A DNA stretch of 14,911 nucleotides from Actinomycetota bacterium (lineage in GTDB: Bacteria; Actinomycetota; Acidimicrobiia; IMCC26256; PALSA-610): the NCBI GenBank assembly GCA_030839105.1, contig JAUZEI010000403.1:1-14911 (forward strand), given 5' to 3'. Under the pieces are notes generated by a model. That model saw only the letters and a list, made by a program, of their open reading frames with translations, was not told the origin of the DNA and did not search any database. Positions 14,380 through 14,911 of this stretch are shown here, in pieces (within the stretch, counting starts at the first letter, position 1; each line of letters starts with the position of its first letter). The position numbers were made by a program, and so were the translations under genes.

Positions 14380-14911
14380 ATGGATTTTCGCCGGACCCGG
14401 CCGCTCGTGGTGCTCACGATCGCGGCAGCGGTCGTCGGCGCCGGTTGCTCGTCGAGCAAGTCGGCGCGGCCGACACCTTCCACGAGCGTCACCAAGCCAC
14501 CGCTGATCGACGCGCACATCGGCATCCACAAGATCAAGCACATCGTGGTGATCATGCAGGAGAACCGGTCGTTCGACAGCTACTTCGGGACGTATCCCGG
14601 CGCGAACGGCATTCCGATGACGAACGGGAAACCGGCGGTGTGCGTGCCCCGTTCCGTACCGGCACCCTGCGTGCAGCCGTATCCGGACCATGCCAACGTG
14701 AACGACGGCGGACCGCACGGTGCAGTGCAGGCTCGACGTGACATCAACGGCGGGAAGATGGACGGCTTCGTGAAGTTGTCGGAGCTGGCGAAACGCAACT
14801 GCGCCGAGCAGACGAATCCCGACTGCGCGGCGGGCGCGGGTCGCGGCACCGACGTGATGGGCTACCACACGCGCCGCGATATCCCGAACTACTGGTCGTA
14901 CGCAGAGAACT
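14380..14911 (+). CDS. Phospholipase C/phosphoesterase-family lipoprotein, 3'-truncated by window edge
   Basis: The first 177 codons of a phosphoesterase-family protein (bacterial phospholipase C, acid phosphatase AcpA type) are present and run off the window. The N-terminus is a signal sequence: basic MDFRRTR, hydrophobic VVLTIAAAVV, then GAGC with Cys23. This suggests a lipoprotein, although the -3 residue is Gly rather than the usual Leu or Val. A Ser/Thr/Pro-rich linker follows. The catalytic start of the family is clear: IKHIVVIMQENRSFDSYFG (residues ~52-70), with the metal-binding ENRSFD, then YPGANGIP. Later HTRRDIPNYWSYAEN matches the conserved block before the second half of the domain. 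Such enzymes hydrolyse phosphate mono- or diesters, including phospholipid headgroups, outside the cell membrane. Substrate and full length are unknown because of truncation. Confidence 0.9.
   Translation, partial: MDFRRTRPLVVLTIAAAVVGAGCSSSKSARPTPSTSVTKPPLIDAHIGIHKIKHIVVIMQENRSFDSYFGTYPGANGIPMTNGKPAVCVPRSVPAPCVQPYPDHANVNDGGPHGAVQARRDINGGKMDGFVKLSELAKRNCAEQTNPDCAAGAGRGTDVMGYHTRRDIPNYWSYAEN

Overview
The window reads as very GC-rich chromosomal DNA from an actinobacterium, most likely an uncultured or little-studied lineage such as Acidimicrobiia. The lineage is inferred from gene families and codon use; no marker gene is present. Supporting traits are FadE-type acyl-CoA dehydrogenases whose catalytic Glu sits at the isovaleryl-CoA dehydrogenase position, an F420-type luciferase-like oxidoreductase, a PIG-L/LmbE deacetylase, GTG and TTG starts, and repeated leaderless-promoter signatures (TAGNNT a few bases before the start codon). 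I see no rRNA, tRNA, CRISPR array, transposase or phage gene. Genes are tightly packed; the largest gap between genes is about 130 bp.

Layout. (1) 1-2913, plus strand: the 3' part of a large acyl-CoA dehydrogenase subunit, a short second subunit, and a thiolase, together a CoA-ester beta-oxidation module. (2) 2897-4073, minus strand: a tiny two-helix membrane protein, a zinc-ribbon protein, and a J-domain membrane protein with a DUF3592-like tail. (3) 4083-4134: a short tandem repeat that carries serial stop codons. (4) 4128-6285, minus strand: an operon of luciferase-like monooxygenase, VOC/glyoxalase protein and LmbE deacetylase, joined by 4-nt ATGA and GTGA overlaps. (5) 6414-9461, plus strand: a large membrane PAS-PAS-GAF-GGDEF-EAL cyclic-di-GMP protein. 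(6) 9497-13162, plus strand: SDR dehydrogenase, acyl-CoA synthetase and a third acyl-CoA dehydrogenase, translationally coupled. (7) 13135-14286, minus strand: a serine hydrolase of the beta-lactamase/esterase family. (8) 14380-14911, plus strand: the start of a secreted or lipid-anchored phospholipase C-type phosphoesterase, cut by the window end.

Together, regions 1 and 6 supply CoA activation, alpha,beta-dehydrogenation, oxidation of a hydroxyl and thiolytic cleavage. That is most of a beta-oxidation cycle for a fatty, alicyclic or steroid-side-chain acid; the substrate cannot be read from sequence. No enoyl-CoA hydratase lies in the window. The flanking hydrolase and phosphoesterase could release acyl substrates, but that is inference. 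The less ordinary signals are the TAGNNT-N6-start pattern before five unrelated genes, the stop-codon-bearing tandem repeat, the J-protein/zinc-ribbon/membrane-peptide cluster, and the probable heteromeric acyl-CoA dehydrogenases. I did not find convincing evidence of a wholly new system.
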